The notes: generated by a model from the sequence alone, not told the origin. Counted from the first letter of the stretch, positions 7,457 to 14,640 are shown. The stretch: 14,989 bases of DNA from an uncultured Clostridium sp. (GCA_900552555.1 URZW01000030.1:1-14989), one strand, 5' to 3'. Translations and numbers: made by a program.

Positions 7457-8342
7457 TATATTTGGATATTTAATAGGAGAAGGATTTAGTAACGTTTTTA
7501 AGAATAAAAAATCGACAGGAGCATCATTAATGATAATGTGTGCAACAATGATAATATTTGGAATTTTCTTAATTTTAGGTGAAAATATAAATCACTTTGT
7601 AGACCAAATTAAGTCAGAACAAGGTTTCCAGGTGTTTTTAAAAACAGATGCAACAGATGATGAAATACAAAAAGTTGGAGAAGAAATAAGAGCAATAAAT
7701 GGAGTTAGTACAGCAGAATATAAAGATAAAACATATGCTTTAAATACAATGAAAGAAAAATTAGGAGATAAGTCAGAATTAATAGAAGGTTATGGACCAG
7801 ACTATTTTCCACCATCTTATGTTGTTACATTAACAGACTTAAATATGAGTAAAGATGTACAAAATAAAATAATGGAATTTGACAATGTTACTAAAATTAC
7901 AAGTAGTGATAAAACAGTATCAACATTATTGAGTTTAGCTAGAGGAATAAAGGCAGTTACAGGAGTGATATTGGTATTATTGATAGTTATATCAATATTT
8001 ATTATATCAAATACTATAAAATTAACAGTTCATGCAAGAAGAAAAGAAATATCAATAATGAAATATGTTGGAGCAACAAACAATTTTATAAGATGGCCAT
8101 TTATAGTAGAAGGTATGATAATAGGAATATTAGCCAGTGCAATTTCAATTGTAATTGTAGGAGGAGCATACAGTATATTAGCAGAACAAGCAGTAAACGC
8201 TGGATTTATGAAAACTATAAATATGAGTTTAGTTGGATTTAAAGACATGATTTCATCAATAATCTTTGTATACATGTTATTAGGAATAGGAATAGGAGCA
8301 TTAGGAAGTGTAATCTCAATGAGAAAATATTTAAAAGTATAA
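7446..8342 (+). CDS. ftsX: Cell-division protein FtsX (membrane subunit of FtsEX)
   Basis: Permease-like membrane partner of FtsE that senses or activates extracellular peptidoglycan hydrolases. From GTG 7446 it is 298 aa. Seen: an N-terminal cytoplasmic stretch KYNIFGYLIGEGFSNVFKNK, typical of Gram-positive FtsX, transmembrane segment 1 (about 26-46), a large extracellular loop (about 47-170) that in this family contacts the hydrolase, and three C-terminal transmembrane segments (about 171-191, 218-245, 268-291) with the FtsX-domain motif RRKEISIMKYVGAT between the first two of them. This is the expected four-segment topology. ATG 7440 and ATG 7422 are alternative starts with poorer ribosome-site spacing. 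It overlaps ftsE by 11 bp. The first hydrolase begins 63 bp downstream. Confidence 0.94.
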   Translation: MKYNIFGYLIGEGFSNVFKNKKSTGASLMIMCATMIIFGIFLILGENINHFVDQIKSEQGFQVFLKTDATDDEIQKVGEEIRAINGVSTAEYKDKTYALNTMKEKLGDKSELIEGYGPDYFPPSYVVTLTDLNMSKDVQNKIMEFDNVTKITSSDKTVSTLLSLARGIKAVTGVILVLLIVISIFIISNTIKLTVHARRKEISIMKYVGATNNFIRWPFIVEGMIIGILASAISIVIVGGAYSILAEQAVNAGFMKTINMSLVGFKDMISSIIFVYMLLGIGIGALGSVISMRKYLKV

Positions 8343-8351
8343 TTAACAGGA

Positions 8352-8391
8352 CAAGATTTGGCAGGCAAAATTTTGAATGGCGATGAGCGAA
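8352..8391. repeat. Solitary copy of the ftsE-leader repeat, before the first hydrolase gene
   Basis: Forty bases starting CAAGATTTGGCAGGCAAAA match unit 1 of the array at 6531-6570 with 38 of 40 identical; both differences are A to G. It is the short 46-bp-type unit without the 11-base expansion. The match begins 9 bp after the ftsX stop and runs almost into the ribosome site of the next gene, so both occurrences lie directly before a gene start in the same operon. Confidence 0.92.
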
Positions 8392-8405
8392 CGAAGGGAG
8401 AAAAC

Positions 8406-9620
8406 ATGCGTAAGAATTTATGTATTGTTTTAATCATACTAATTTGTTTTGCAACAATATACACAAATACATATGCAGACAACGAAACAGAAAATAACAC
8501 GGTAAATAACGCAGTAGACTTACAAACACAAAGAAGTGATTTACAAAATCAATTAAATGAAGCAAATGGACAATTAAATGATGTGCAAAGTAATCTATCA
8601 GAAAATTTACAACAAGTAGAAAAACTAGATGGTAGAATAGAAACAGCAGAGCAAGAGTTAGCAGAACAAGAAAGTAAGATTACAGAATTGAAAAAATCTA
8701 TTGAACAAATAGAAACACAATTAAATAGTGTAACTGAAAAATACGATAAACAGGTAGAATTATTCAAAAAAAGAATGGTAGCAATTTATATGGCAGGAGA
8801 TACCCAATATTTGGATGTTTTGCTAAAATCTTCAAGTTTATCTGATTTTATATCTAGTTATTATCTAATATCTCAATTAACAGAAATAGATGAAAATTTG
8901 TTAAATGATTTAGAAACTAAAAAGAAAACAATGGATTTATCAAGGCAAAAGTTAGAAAATGAAAAAAAAGAATTAGCTACAATTGTTGAGAATCAAACAA
9001 GAACAACAAGAACATTACAAAACACAAAAAAAATGAGAGAAAATTTTATTGCTAAACTTTCAGATGACGAAAAAAATCTACAAGCAAAAATAGATGAAAT
9101 AAATAAGCAATATGAAGAAGTAAATCAACAAATATTAGCATTAGCACAAAATGGAATAGATACAGCATATATTGGTGGAGAGTTAGCATGGCCAGTTCCT
9201 GGATATACAAGAATAACATCAAAGTATGCAATGAGAGTTCACCCAATAACAGGACAATATAAATTACATACAGGTGTTGATATTGGAGCACCATTAGGAG
9301 CAAATTTTGTTGCAGCAAATGATGGAGTTGTAGTAAAAGCAGGGCCAAATGTAGCATATGGAAATATGGTTATAATTGACCATGGAGGAGGAATTTCAAC
9401 ATTATATGCACATGGATCAGAAATTTTAGTTGAAGTTGGACAAACAGTAAAAAGAGGAGACCCTATTTTAAAAGTAGGCTCAACAGGATATTCTACAGGA
9501 CCACATGCACATTTTGAAGTTAGAATAAGTGGAGTTACAACAGATCCATTACCATATATAACAAATGGATTAATCCCTGGTGAAAATAGTGAGAGTGATA
9601 ATAATACTATTACAAACTGA
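8406..9620 (+). CDS. Secreted coiled-coil / M23 peptidoglycan endopeptidase (EnvC/PcsB-like), paralogue 1
   Basis: Probable cell-wall hydrolase activated by FtsEX, acting outside the membrane. 404 aa. Seen: a signal peptide (1-24, likely cut after TNTYA), a long coiled coil (about 35-245) including the PcsB-type stretch KKRMVAIYMAGDTQYLDVLL (121-140) and SDFISSYYL, then an M23 (LytM) domain (about 265-375). The zinc and catalytic motifs are intact: H288-x3-D292, His336, and H367-A-H369. It should therefore cut peptide cross-bridges itself, unlike E. coli EnvC, whose domain has lost these residues. ATG 8406 is chosen: AAGGGAG (8394-8400) precedes it and the signal peptide starts there. An in-frame TTG at 8358 would add 16 residues encoded by the repeat unit and is rejected. 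The downstream gene encodes a paralogue. Confidence 0.92.
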   Translation: MRKNLCIVLIILICFATIYTNTYADNETENNTVNNAVDLQTQRSDLQNQLNEANGQLNDVQSNLSENLQQVEKLDGRIETAEQELAEQESKITELKKSIEQIETQLNSVTEKYDKQVELFKKRMVAIYMAGDTQYLDVLLKSSSLSDFISSYYLISQLTEIDENLLNDLETKKKTMDLSRQKLENEKKELATIVENQTRTTRTLQNTKKMRENFIAKLSDDEKNLQAKIDEINKQYEEVNQQILALAQNGIDTAYIGGELAWPVPGYTRITSKYAMRVHPITGQYKLHTGVDIGAPLGANFVAANDGVVVKAGPNVAYGNMVIIDHGGGISTLYAHGSEILVEVGQTVKRGDPILKVGSTGYSTGPHAHFEVRISGVTTDPLPYITNGLIPGENSESDNNTITN

Positions 9621-9660
9621 ACTGTAACAGGAGAAAAACAAAGAGGAGTGAAAGAAACAT

Positions 9661-10926
9661 ATGAAGAATATATGTAAAAAAATTATAGGAATGGTTTTAA
9701 TATCGATTTTATTAGTAAGCACAAATGTGTCATTGGCTGCCACACAAGCAGATATTGATTCTAACCAAAAGAAAATAAATGAAGCAGAAGAAAAACAAAG
9801 GCAGGTTGAAAGTGATAAAACAGAAGCAATGAAACAAGTAGATACATTAAATTCAAAAATTGATAATTATGAAACACAAATAAGTGAATTAGACTCTAAA
9901 ATAACTGATGCAAATACGAAAATAAAAGAAGAAGAAAAAAAATTAGCACAAGCAGAGCAAGACTATAAGGACCAAGAAGAATTAATAAAGAAAAGAATGG
10001 TAGCAGTATATACATCAGGTGATACTTCATATTTAGATGTTTTACTAAGCTCAAAAAATTTGTCTGATTTTATTTCTAGTTACTATTTAGTATCTGAGGT
10101 TACTAAAATGGATGCAGAATTATTAGATAAAATCCAAAAACAAAAAGAAGAAATAGAAACATCAAAAAAAGAAATTGAGAATAATAAAGAAACTTTAACT
10201 GCATCAAAAACAGAAAAAGAAAGTGTAAATAGTCAATTAAAGGAAGCTAAAACTGAAAAGGATAAATATGTTGCTCAATTATCTGACCAAGAAAAAGAGT
10301 TAGAACAAGAAATACAACAATTAAAACAAGATAATGCTAAAATAGCAAATGAAATTAAACAAGCAGAAATAGCATACAAAAAGCAATTAGAGGAATTGAA
10401 AAGACAACAAGAAGAAGCAAATAATCAAAAAAATAATAATAGCAATAATAACAGTAATAGTAATAGTGGAAAAAATAACAATAATAGCGGTTCAACAACA
10501 CCAACGGGATCTGGATATTTTATGAAGCCGGTTAGTGGAGGTACAATTTCTACAAATGGATATTATTCAAGTGGTAAATTTCATGGTGCAATAGATTATG
10601 CTATTTCATCTGGAAGTCCTGTATATGCTGCAGCAGCAGGTGTTGTAATGGTAACAGATAATTTGACATCAAGTTATGGTACATATGTTGTAATCAGACA
10701 TGCAAATGGAATGCAATCATATTATGGACATGGTACAAGAGGTTCAATATGTGTTTCACCTGGACAAATTGTAAGTAAAGGACAACAAATTATGCTTAGT
10801 GGAAGCACGGGAAATTCATCTGGGCCACATTTACATTTTGAGTTAAGAGTAGCACCATATAGTTATAAATACAGTGCTACAGCATATGGACAAGACTCAA
10901 GAGTTAATCCTTTAAATTATATGTAA
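9661..10926 (+). CDS. Secreted coiled-coil / M23 peptidoglycan endopeptidase (EnvC/PcsB-like), paralogue 2
   Basis: Second probable FtsEX-dependent cell-wall hydrolase, 421 aa. Seen: a signal peptide (1-26, likely cut after NVSLA), a coiled coil rich in Lys and Glu (about 32-255) with KKRMVAVYTSGDTSYLDVLL (110-129) and SDFISSYYL matching paralogue 1, then an Asn/Ser-rich linker (about 255-280) that paralogue 1 lacks, and an M23 domain (about 285-415) with H308-x3-D312, His357 and H390-L-H392. The catalytic set is complete. Start ATG 9661 follows AGAGGAGTG (9642-9650). Outside the shared coiled-coil block the two proteins differ strongly, especially in the catalytic domain, so the duplication is old and the cut bond may differ. 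It lies 40 bp after paralogue 1, in the same operon. Confidence 0.92.
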   Translation: MKNICKKIIGMVLISILLVSTNVSLAATQADIDSNQKKINEAEEKQRQVESDKTEAMKQVDTLNSKIDNYETQISELDSKITDANTKIKEEEKKLAQAEQDYKDQEELIKKRMVAVYTSGDTSYLDVLLSSKNLSDFISSYYLVSEVTKMDAELLDKIQKQKEEIETSKKEIENNKETLTASKTEKESVNSQLKEAKTEKDKYVAQLSDQEKELEQEIQQLKQDNAKIANEIKQAEIAYKKQLEELKRQQEEANNQKNNNSNNNSNSNSGKNNNNSGSTTPTGSGYFMKPVSGGTISTNGYYSSGKFHGAIDYAISSGSPVYAAAAGVVMVTDNLTSSYGTYVVIRHANGMQSYYGHGTRGSICVSPGQIVSKGQQIMLSGSTGNSSGPHLHFELRVAPYSYKYSATAYGQDSRVNPLNYM

Positions 10927-10964
10927 TTTATACATAAAATAAAAAATATATAATATTTTATAAA

Positions 10965-10983
10965 GAGCGGAGTATATCCGCTC
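10965..10983 (+). other. Small intercistronic hairpin between hydrolase 2 and ctp
   Basis: GAGCGGA (10965-10971) and TCCGCTC (10977-10983) form a perfect 7-bp GC-rich stem with loop GTATA in an otherwise AT-only gap. No T-run follows (AAAATTTATG), so it is not a standard terminator. It may be a partial terminator or an RNA-stability element separating ftsEX-hydrolase from protease expression. Confidence 0.5.
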
Positions 10984-11010
10984 AAAATTTATGAAAGGTG
11001 TAGGTAAAAA

Positions 11011-12216
11011 ATGGAAAAACAAAAAAAATATAAAATTTATAGAATGATAATGATAATTGCATTAACAATATTTATAACTTTTATGGTTACATCAATATCT
11101 TTATACACATACTTTACCAAAAATCCATTGGCAATTTCTTCAAGTAGTTCAGAATCTACTAAATTAGCAACAAAATTGGAAAAGTATAAGGAAATAATAA
11201 ACAAATATTATTTAGGTGAAGTAGATGAAAATAAATTGCAAGAAGGTGCAATAAAAGGATATATTGAGGGATTAGATGATCCATATACAGAATACATATC
11301 AAAAGAAGACATGGATAGTTATTTAGATGATACCATGGGCAACTTTGTTGGAATAGGAATATATATGATAAAAAATACACAAAGTGACAGAATACAAGTA
11401 TTATCAACAATAAAAGGAAGTCCAGCAGAGAAAGCTGGAATACAAGCAGGAGATTTAATAATTTCAGTAGATGGAATTGAATACAAAGCAGATGATATGA
11501 CAACAGCATCAAATAATATCAAAGGTGAGGAAGGAACAAGTGTAACAGTAGAAATACTTAGAGGAGCTCAAAACTTAAAATTTGATATAAAAAGGGAAAA
11601 AGTAAAAGTAAATCAAGTAGAGGGAAAAGTCCTTTCAGATAATATAGGATATATTAAATTTACTTCATTTGATGAAACAACAGCTGAAGATTTTAAAGCA
11701 AAATATGAAGAATTAGCTAAACAAAATATTAAATCATTGATAATAGATTTAAGAAATAATGGTGGAGGAATAGTAGACCAAGCATTGGAAATAGCTGATT
11801 ATATGACAGATAAAGATTCAGTTTTATTATATGAAGTAGACAAAAATAACAAAGAAACAGTAAAAAAGGCAAAAGAGGATGCTATAATAAATATGCCAAT
11901 TATTATATTGACAAATGAAAATACAGCTAGTGCTTCAGAAATATTGGCAGGTGCATTAAAGGATTTAGGAAAGGCTAAAACAGTTGGAACAACAACATAT
12001 GGAAAAGGTGTAATTCAACAAATTTTAAAATTAAATGATGGAAGTGGATTAAAAATTACAATTGAAGAATATCAAACTCCTAACAGAAACAAAATAAATA
12101 AAGTTGGAATAGAACCTAATGAAAAGGTAGAATTACCTGAAACTGTTACTAATCCTTTAATTGTTAAAGAAAATGAAGATACACAATTACAAAAAGCAAT
12201 AGAAATGTTGAAATAA
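11011..12216 (+). CDS. S41 C-terminal processing peptidase (CtpA/CtpB type)
   Basis: Membrane-anchored serine protease facing outward. 401 aa. Seen: a short basic N-terminus, a transmembrane anchor (about 10-35), an N-terminal helical region, a PDZ domain (about 112-190, with GSPAEKAGIQAGDLIISVDG) that gates access, and the S41 catalytic domain with DLRNNGGG (246-253), TASASEI (305-311) and TYGKGVIQQ. Ser307, Lys332 and Gln336 have the same spacing (25 and 4 residues) as the triad known from B. subtilis CtpB, so it should be active. Start ATG 11011 has GAAAGGTG at 10993-11000. In B. subtilis ctpB also follows ftsEX, but there it processes a sporulation signal; next to two FtsEX hydrolases a role in processing or removing those hydrolases is an attractive inference, not shown. 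Confidence 0.92.
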   Translation: MEKQKKYKIYRMIMIIALTIFITFMVTSISLYTYFTKNPLAISSSSSESTKLATKLEKYKEIINKYYLGEVDENKLQEGAIKGYIEGLDDPYTEYISKEDMDSYLDDTMGNFVGIGIYMIKNTQSDRIQVLSTIKGSPAEKAGIQAGDLIISVDGIEYKADDMTTASNNIKGEEGTSVTVEILRGAQNLKFDIKREKVKVNQVEGKVLSDNIGYIKFTSFDETTAEDFKAKYEELAKQNIKSLIIDLRNNGGGIVDQALEIADYMTDKDSVLLYEVDKNNKETVKKAKEDAIINMPIIILTNENTASASEILAGALKDLGKAKTVGTTTYGKGVIQQILKLNDGSGLKITIEEYQTPNRNKINKVGIEPNEKVELPETVTNPLIVKENEDTQLQKAIEMLK

Positions 12217-12238
12217 GTATAATGGAAGGTTTGGAAAA

Positions 12239-12832
12239 ATGAATTTAGCAAATAAATTAACAATTTTTAGAATAATACTAGTCCCAATAATGGTTATAAT
12301 ACCATTTTTGGGAATACAAGGAAATATATTGGGAATACCAATATCATATTTAGTTATAGATTTAATATTTATAATAGCATCAATAACCGATAAACTAGAT
12401 GGATATATAGCAAGAAGCAGAAATCAAGTAACAACATTTGGAAAATTTCTAGACCCATTAGCAGATAAAATTTTAGTATTAACAGCAATGATAATGCTTG
12501 TAGAAATGAACAAGCTACCAGCATGGATACCAGTAATAGTACTGGCTAGAGAATTTATTGTTTCAGGATATAGATTAATAGCAGTAGAAAAAGGTGGAAA
12601 AGTTATTGCAGCGTCAGTTTGGGGAAAATTAAAAACAGTTACACAAATGATAGCAATAATATTGGCTTTTATAGATTTAAATGCTTTTGGAGATTGTTTT
12701 ACAGGAAAACTAACAGGTATTTCATTTGGATTAAATTTAATTGTAACAATAATGATGATATTACAAACAATTGCAACGGTATTTTCAGGGTATGAATATT
12801 TAAAAGATGGAAAAGAATTGTTTAAAGATTAG
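12239..12832 (+). CDS. pgsA: CDP-diacylglycerol-glycerol-3-phosphate 3-phosphatidyltransferase PgsA
   Basis: Integral membrane enzyme making phosphatidylglycerol phosphate from CDP-diacylglycerol and glycerol-3-phosphate, the committed step to phosphatidylglycerol and cardiolipin. 197 aa, full length. Seen: the CDP-alcohol phosphotransferase signature D51-x2-D54-G-x2-A-R59-x8-G68-x3-D72-x3-D76 with every residue kept, and several hydrophobic segments (about 8-27, 36-50, 80-105, 130-148, 160-183). ATG 12239 follows GGAAGG (12224-12229), 22 bp after the protease gene. The last two codons and the stop overlap the direct repeat created by the downstream insertion element. The stop TAG is kept because the element begins with G. 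Confidence 0.94.
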   Translation: MNLANKLTIFRIILVPIMVIIPFLGIQGNILGIPISYLVIDLIFIIASITDKLDGYIARSRNQVTTFGKFLDPLADKILVLTAMIMLVEMNKLPAWIPVIVLAREFIVSGYRLIAVEKGGKVIAASVWGKLKTVTQMIAIILAFIDLNAFGDCFTGKLTGISFGLNLIVTIMMILQTIATVFSGYEYLKDGKELFKD

Positions 12833-13064
12833 TTACTATATAGTGGGTTTCTTATGGTAGTTTGCTGTATAATAGTATTTTCAATTGCCTTCGGTTCAAT
12901 ACACAATATAATAATTTCTAAAATCTTTTTTGGACTCCCTTCCACTAAAGTGAACTCTTGTCCAAAAAAGATTTAATAAATTTTAATATTGTTTCAATCA
13001 CATTCAGACAATTGAAAATATTATTATACAGCAAACTACCATAAGAAAAACATTATATTGTAAC
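12832..13064. mobile_element. 233-bp MITE-like long inverted-repeat element, copy 2, with target duplication
   Basis: Almost the whole element folds on itself. The tips GTTACTATATAGTG (12832-12845) and CATTATATTGTAAC (13051-13064) pair at 12 of 14. The segment 12848-12887 pairs with 13009-13048 at 39 of 40. The segment 12921-12935 pairs perfectly with 12960-12974 around a 24-nt loop. It is flanked by AAAGATTA (12824-12831) and AAAGATTA (13065-13072), extending to AAAGATTAGTT if the ambiguous G and next bases are counted: a clear 8-bp target duplication. No ORF is inside. It fills most of the 350-bp gap between pgsA and greA. Tips match copy 1 at 4337-4481. Confidence 0.88.
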
Positions 13065-13093
13065 AAAGATTAGTTTATTTTATATAAAATAAC

Positions 13094-13122
13094 TTGACAA
13101 AACATAAAATCTGGCTTAATAT
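13094..13122 (+). promoter_or_regulatory. Strong sigma-A promoter of greA
   Basis: TTGACA (13094-13099), exactly 17 nt, TAATAT (13117-13122). A start near 13129 gives a leader of about 70 nt. Just upstream, 13075-13092 is an 18-bp perfect palindrome TTATTTTATATAAAATAA, which could be an operator or simply an AT-rich upstream element. Confidence 0.8.
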
Positions 13123-13185
13123 AGTATAAGTTTTTAATTTCATGTTTAACTAACATTAATATTAATAACAAATTATAACAATTTT

Positions 13186-13190
13186 GGAGG
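13186..13190 (+). promoter_or_regulatory. Ribosome binding site that decides the greA start
   Basis: GGAGG ends 8 nt before ATG 13199. The in-frame TTG 13184 lies before it and ATG 13193 is only 2 nt after it, so 13199 is the best start. Confidence 0.75.
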
Positions 13191-13198
13191 TTATGAAA

Positions 13199-13675
13199 AT
13201 GGAAGAAAAAGAAGTAATCCTTACACAAGAGGGATATGATAATTTAGATAAAGAATTAAATTATTTAAAAACAGAAAAAAGAGCTGAAATTGCGGAAAGA
13301 ATAAAAGTTGCTTTAGGATTTGGAGATTTATCAGAAAACTCAGAATATGATGAAGCAAAAACAGCTCAAGCAGAAAACGAAGTAAAAATAGCAGAATTAG
13401 AAAATAAATTAAGACATGCTAAAATAATTGATGAAAAAGAAATTGATACAGATACAGTTCAAGTAGGAAATACTGTAAGAGTATTAGATATTGATTTTAA
13501 TGAAGAAGTAGAATATACAATAGTTGGTTCTACAGAAGTTAATTTAGCTGAAAATAAAATTTCTAATGAATCACCTTTAGGTGCTGCATTATTAGGTGCT
13601 AAGAAAAAACAAACTGTTGATGTAAATGCACCAGCTGGAATAATGAAATATAAAATATTAGATATAAAAAAATAA
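13199..13675 (+). CDS. greA: Transcription elongation factor GreA
   Basis: Rescues backtracked RNA polymerase by stimulating cleavage of the nascent transcript. From ATG 13199 it is 158 aa, the standard GreA length. Seen: an N-terminal antiparallel coiled coil (about 1-75) with the tip motif GDLSENSEYDEAK (42-54), containing Asp43 and Glu46 that match the catalytic acidic tip residues of E. coli GreA (41 and 44), and a C-terminal FKBP-like domain with ESPLGAALLGAKKKQTVDV. It has its own promoter upstream and a hairpin terminator 5 nt downstream, so it is probably monocistronic. The insertion element upstream ends 29 bp before the -35 box and leaves the promoter intact. Confidence 0.96.
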   Translation: MEEKEVILTQEGYDNLDKELNYLKTEKRAEIAERIKVALGFGDLSENSEYDEAKTAQAENEVKIAELENKLRHAKIIDEKEIDTDTVQVGNTVRVLDIDFNEEVEYTIVGSTEVNLAENKISNESPLGAALLGAKKKQTVDVNAPAGIMKYKILDIKK

Positions 13676-13680
13676 AAAAT

Positions 13681-13719
13681 TAGGGATTTAAAGATGATTA
13701 CTTTAAATCTCTATTTTTT
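13681..13719. terminator. Bidirectional Rho-independent terminator between greA and deoD
   Basis: TAGGGATTTAAAG (13681-13693) pairs with CTTTAAATCTCTA (13701-13713), 12 Watson-Crick pairs and one G-U on the plus strand, with loop ATGATTA. TTTTTT follows on the plus strand (13714-13719). On the minus strand the stem is followed by the complement of the A-rich tract 13667-13680, also a T-run, so it can serve both convergent genes. Confidence 0.88.
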
Positions 13720-13760
13720 AAATGCAATTGAAATTAAGTTTATAAATTAGGAAAGTAATA

Positions 13761-13789
13761 AACAAGAGATTGAAGTTCAACCCCTTGTT
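13761..13789 (-). terminator. Hairpin at the 3' end of deoD, possible first terminator
   Basis: On the minus strand AACAAGGGGTTGAA (13789-13776) pairs with TTCAATCTCTTGTT (13774-13761) using two G-U pairs; on the plus strand those become A-C mismatches, so the hairpin favours minus-strand RNA. It starts 10 nt after the deoD stop. The tail TATTACTTTC is only moderately T-rich, so termination may rely on the next hairpin at 13681-13713. Confidence 0.55.
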
Positions 13790-13798
13790 ACTGAATTT

Positions 13799-14521
13799 TT
13801 AAATTTTTATAGCAGAATCTAAAGCAAGTTTAATCATATTATTTAAGCCTGTTTGACGCTCTTCAGGTGTTGCAATATCTTTAATAAATTTTGAATCCAC
13901 GACACTCATCAAGCAAGATGCCCTTTTATTTAATAATTTTGCATTATAAAATAAAGCAAATGCTTCCATTTCAGCAGAAACAGGGTCAAAACCATCGGGT
14001 ATTCTATCTAAAAACTTATTTACATCAGTCATATAAACATCAAAACAATCAGTACAAACTGTATTACCTAAAACAATATTTATGTCAGATTGCTTAGCTG
14101 TATTTTCAATTATATTATTAAGTTCGTTGCTAGAAGAAACAAGGTGACAATCATCATTATTTAAAGTCAAAGCATAATTACTTTCAGAAAAAACATTTTC
14201 ACTCAATATAATATCAAATAATTTAAGTTCAGGTTTATATCCTCCACAAGAACCTATTCTAATAATATTTTCTACATCATAAAATTTAAATAATTCATAA
14301 GTATAAATTCCTACGCTTGGCATTCCCATACCATGAGCCATTACTGTTAGTTCTTTTCCTTTGTAAGTTCCTGTATATGCATACATACCTCTAACTTGAT
14401 TTACAAGTTTGCAATTTTCCATAAAATTTTCGGCAATGTATTTTGCTCTTAATGGATCACCTGGCATTACTACTGTTCTTGCGATATCTCCTTTATTTGC
14501 TTCATTATGTGGTGTTGACAT
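13799..14521 (-). CDS. deoD: Purine nucleoside phosphorylase DeoD
   Basis: Splits purine nucleosides with phosphate into free base and (deoxy)ribose-1-phosphate in the cytoplasmic salvage pathway; the hexameric bacterial DeoD type. 240 aa, usual length. Seen: MSTPHNEA with His5, MPGDPLRAKYIAE (19-31) with Gly21 and Arg25, Arg44 in VRGMYAYTGTYKG, Arg88 and Ser91 in RIGSCGG, Glu184/Glu186 in AEMEA, and Asp209 with Arg222 at the same 13-residue spacing as the catalytic Asp204/Arg217 of E. coli. All substrate and phosphate ligands are therefore present. The start is set by AAAGGAGG (14537-14530 on the minus strand), 8 nt upstream. It converges on greA across two hairpins and diverges from the gene that begins at the right edge. 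Confidence 0.95.
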   Translation of the reverse strand: MSTPHNEANKGDIARTVVMPGDPLRAKYIAENFMENCKLVNQVRGMYAYTGTYKGKELTVMAHGMGMPSVGIYTYELFKFYDVENIIRIGSCGGYKPELKLFDIILSENVFSESNYALTLNNDDCHLVSSSNELNNIIENTAKQSDINIVLGNTVCTDCFDVYMTDVNKFLDRIPDGFDPVSAEMEAFALFYNAKLLNKRASCLMSVVDSKFIKDIATPEERQTGLNNMIKLALDSAIKI

Positions 14522-14547
14522 ATAAAATTCCTCCTTTGTTTTTTGAT

Positions 14548-14556
14548 ATTATATCA
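14548..14556 (-). promoter_or_regulatory. Probable extended -10 promoter of deoD
   Basis: On the minus strand TGATATAAT (14556-14548) fits the extended -10 consensus TGnTATAAT, 10 nt upstream of the ribosome site. I see no good -35 at 16-18 nt, which extended -10 promoters can do without. The predicted leader is very short (about 20 nt). Confidence 0.55.
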
Positions 14557-14623
14557 TAGATATTTGTAATTTGCATTAATAAATATAGAAATAATTATGT
14601 ATAATGATACAAATAATGATTGG

Positions 14624-14640
14624 TGTCGAAAGATGTCAAA
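14624..14640 (+). promoter_or_regulatory. Two Spo0A-box-like motifs upstream of the right-edge promoter
   Basis: TGTCGAA (14624-14630) matches the known Spo0A binding core TGNCGAA, and TGTCAAA (14634-14640) is a one-base variant of it exactly 10 bp away, one helical turn. They lie 10-26 bp upstream of the TTGACA box, a position suited to activation. Short motif in an AT-rich region, so chance occurrence is possible. Confidence 0.4.

Noticed and set aside
8358..8405. Upstream TTG start extending hydrolase 1 by 16 residues
   Set aside because: The extension is encoded by the repeat unit, would bury the signal peptide inside the protein, and has no ribosome site; ATG 8406 has one.
8030..8500. 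Minus-strand ORF over the ftsX-hydrolase junction
   Set aside because: It overlaps the conserved ftsX reading frame and the signal peptide of the next gene, and has no similarity I recognise.
12832..13064. Simple intrinsic terminator for pgsA
   Set aside because: The stem is far too long, no T-run follows, and flanking direct repeats show insertion, although the hairpin may still slow transcription.
13891..14097. Plus-strand 68-codon ORF
   Set aside because: It lies entirely antisense to the well-conserved catalytic region of deoD and has no ribosome site.
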